Origin: Nitrospira sp. SG-bin2
GTDB lineage: Bacteria; Nitrospirota; Nitrospiria; Nitrospirales; Nitrospiraceae
DNA: 64,000 nucleotides
Assembly (NCBI GenBank): GCA_002083405.1
Contig: LVWT01000022.1
Location: 1 to 64,000 of the forward strand
Direction of reading: 5' to 3'
Under the pieces are notes generated by a model. That model saw nothing but the letters and a program-made list of their open reading frames with translations. It searched no databases and was not told the DNA's origin. Each line of letters opens with the position of its first letter. The first letter of the stretch is position 1. Positions 62,521 through 64,000 of this stretch are shown in pieces. The position numbers were made by a program, and so were the translations under genes.

Positions 62521-62916
62521 ATGACGGCGCACGCTCTAAAAAAACTCAGCTCCCTCTTCAAGTCGGAGGCTGTCGAGCAGGTTCCTGCCAAGTCATCGTC
62601 GCATGAGCGGCGTATTCAGCCACGTTTCACAACCCAATTCCGCAGTAGTTTTTCCGGCCAGAATAAAGAGGGGCAAGGCCGGACGCTCGACATTTCTTCC
62701 GGCGGGTGCAAGATTGAAAGCGACATGAAGGTTGTGCAAGGGGCGACATTCGAATGTCGCCTCCATGTGCCCGGATTCGATTGGCCGCTACGGATCGATG
62801 AAGCCACGGTCCGCTGGGTTGAAGGCAATACCTTCGGGCTTGCCTTTACACGGATTTCTCCAAAAGAGGTCTCAAAGATCGAGGCCATCCTCAAAGATCT
62901 AGAATGTGAGGAATAA
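62521..62916 (+). CDS. PilZ domain protein
   Basis: A 131-residue protein. ERRIQPRF is the RxxxR part and TLDISSGGCKI the DxSxxG part of the c-di-GMP binding signature, followed by WVEGNTFGLAFTRIS as the closing strand. The N-terminal 25 residues are charged and probably disordered. ggaggga precedes the ATG. It is better conserved at the PilZ motif than the one at 1024-1497. Confidence 0.85.
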   Translation: MTAHALKKLSSLFKSEAVEQVPAKSSSHERRIQPRFTTQFRSSFSGQNKEGQGRTLDISSGGCKIESDMKVVQGATFECRLHVPGFDWPLRIDEATVRWVEGNTFGLAFTRISPKEVSKIEAILKDLECEE

Positions 62917-63177
62917 TCGTTCGTCCGTTCCCGTAACCGCCGCGCCGCCTTTCCTCTGAGTCCGTGCTCTCGACGGAGATTCATACCGCTCGGATTTCTT
63001 CCTTGATCCACTTTCTGTTTGTCATAGTTGACACAGCGGTTGCATCTGTCAGAAAGTACGGCCCTCCATGACAGAGCCATCTGCGTGGATGCCCTCATTC
63101 ACGATGAGACTTTACAAAGACGCTCGGAATATTCGTCTGAGCGATTCCGGGGAAGCAGGCAGAGAAAGGAGTTAGCG

Positions 63178-63339
63178 GTGGAACAACGGTATGCAATTAC
63201 GGTGAAGTTTTTGGTAGACGCGGATTCGGCAGAAGATGCTGAGGAAATGGTCGAAACAGCCTGCGAAAAGGCAGCGGCCGCATTTCCAGAGATGAGTTAT
63301 GAGGGGATTGAGGATATCGAGGAAGAAGAGGACGAGTAA
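63178..63339 (+). CDS. Small acidic hypothetical protein
   Basis: A 53-residue protein from a GTG at 63178, which has AAAGGAG at ideal spacing. The start reads EQRYAITVKFLVDADSAEDA with a beta-strand, then a helix and a very acidic end (EDIEEEEDE). The frame is open upstream to 63028 but without a ribosome-binding site. It lies 45 bp before msrA. The ferredoxin-like pattern (strand-helix-strand) suggests a small regulatory domain; the function is unknown. Confidence 0.55.
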   Translation: MEQRYAITVKFLVDADSAEDAEEMVETACEKAAAAFPEMSYEGIEDIEEEEDE

Positions 63340-63384
63340 TCCGTCGCCTAGAGTTAGGACGTAAATGGTGCGAGGAGAATGGTG

Positions 63385-63936
63385 ATGCCATCGGCTCAAC
63401 TCGAACGGGAGGTCGGCACTGTTGCAGGCGGTTGCTTTTGGTGTCTTGAGGCAGTCTACGACCAGGTTCGGGGGGTTGAATCCGTCGAATCAGGGTATAT
63501 GGGCGGTGCTGTCGACAATCCCTCGTATGAAGCGGTCTGTAGCGGCCGTACCGGTCATGCGGAAGCAGTTCGAATCACCTTCGATCCGCAAGTCATCTCG
63601 TACGGTGAGCTGCTTGAAATCTTCTTCCTGATCCACGATCCCACCACGCGTGATCGTCAAGGCAACGATATCGGGACGCAATACCGCTCGGCGATCTTTT
63701 ATCACACACTTGCACAGCGCGACACAGCCGAAGCGCTGATCAAAAGGTTGGAACAGGAACAGCTGTATCCTGCTCCCATCGTGACTGAGGTTGTGCCGGC
63801 TGCGCAATGGTACGAAGCTGAAGCGTATCATCAAGAGTATTTTGTTCGAAATCCCCTCCAGGGCTACTGTCAGTTCGTCGTCGGTCCCAAGGTTGCAAAG
63901 TTCCGGCAGAAGTTTACCTCACGGTTGAAAGCCTAG
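63385..63936 (+). CDS. msrA: Peptide methionine sulfoxide reductase MsrA
   Basis: Repairs the S form of oxidised methionine. The 183 residues show the active site GGCFWCLEAVY, the conserved blocks ESGYMGG and YEAVCSGRTGHAEAVRI, FFLIHDPTTRDRQGNDIGTQ, and EAYHQEYFVRNP. The ATG at 63385 is seven bases after GAGGAG, better than the ATG at 63379. No msrB is fused or adjacent. Confidence 0.95.
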   Translation: MPSAQLEREVGTVAGGCFWCLEAVYDQVRGVESVESGYMGGAVDNPSYEAVCSGRTGHAEAVRITFDPQVISYGELLEIFFLIHDPTTRDRQGNDIGTQYRSAIFYHTLAQRDTAEALIKRLEQEQLYPAPIVTEVVPAAQWYEAEAYHQEYFVRNPLQGYCQFVVGPKVAKFRQKFTSRLKA

Positions 63937-64000
63937 CCGTCCTCCGTTATCGACTCAAGAATCCGACCAGCATCGTCCGAATCTCCGTCAAGAGCGCAGG

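Overview
This window looks like a chromosomal segment of a free-living, autotrophic-type Gram-negative bacterium. The best fit I can name from memory is Nitrospira (phylum Nitrospirota). The pointers are moderately high GC, Pal and lipoprotein genes (an outer membrane), proteins built from PCP_red-type repeats, a full assimilatory sulfate-reduction operon, and the style of the aromatic amino-acid cluster. The genus assignment is inference and no database was consulted. Most of the window is ordinary housekeeping DNA, interrupted by several accessory patches.

Layout. 1-4677: a small proline-rich secreted protein, then a patch with a PilZ protein and two overlapping membrane-anchored TPR genes. 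This patch is bounded by a 40-bp copy of the 3' half of the initiator tRNA gene (808-847) and by the intact tRNA-fMet gene (4678-4754, minus strand), as expected for DNA inserted into a tRNA gene. 4842-11244: fmt, rsmB, rpe, pheS and pheT. The two PheRS subunits are of the archaeal/eukaryotic type. 11245-18256: an accessory island with a 1443-residue NACHT-like NTPase that carries a C-terminal PD-(D/E)XK nuclease motif, followed by two minus-strand, cassette-like units (a GIY-YIG protein and an unknown protein) that share repeats and carry an attC-like site. 18257-22633 (minus strand): thrS-infC-rpmI-rplT, tRNA-Val, an HU protein and a Fis-type regulator. infC appears to use a non-canonical AUC start.

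23024-30937: a sulfur assimilation operon: Rrf2 regulator, siroheme sulfite/nitrite reductase fused to a TusA-like domain, APS reductase, a TrpD-like protein, CysD, and a CysN-CysC fusion, with a small zinc-finger gene at the end. Sulfate is activated to APS by CysD/CysN, APS is reduced to sulfite by CysH, and sulfite is reduced to sulfide by the siroheme enzyme. 30938-33074: a decayed accessory patch with insertion-sequence end remnants, a palindromic element, a double-CXXC protein and an RHS gene fragment. 33075-37065: a PCP_red protein, yebC, ruvA, a cysteine-rich secreted protein, and ruvB. 37248-48157: pheA, hisC, DAHP synthase, tyrA, aroA, cmk, plsC, rpsA, sppA, an IHF/HU gene and a four-repeat PCP_red protein. 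aroE and aroK lie near 59.5-60.8 kb, so most of the shikimate-to-Phe/Tyr route is in the window.

48346-64000: mixed genes, including an FG-GAP lipoprotein, a D,D-carboxypeptidase, an IS3-type transposase remnant, a ComEA-like protein, glutamate dehydrogenase, lipB, an RpoD/RpoS-type sigma factor, trmI, an SDR, aroE, aroK, tRNA-Arg, pal, a second PilZ protein and msrA. Several very small genes were also found. The strongest candidate for an undescribed system is the NTPase-nuclease island at 11.2-18.2 kb.
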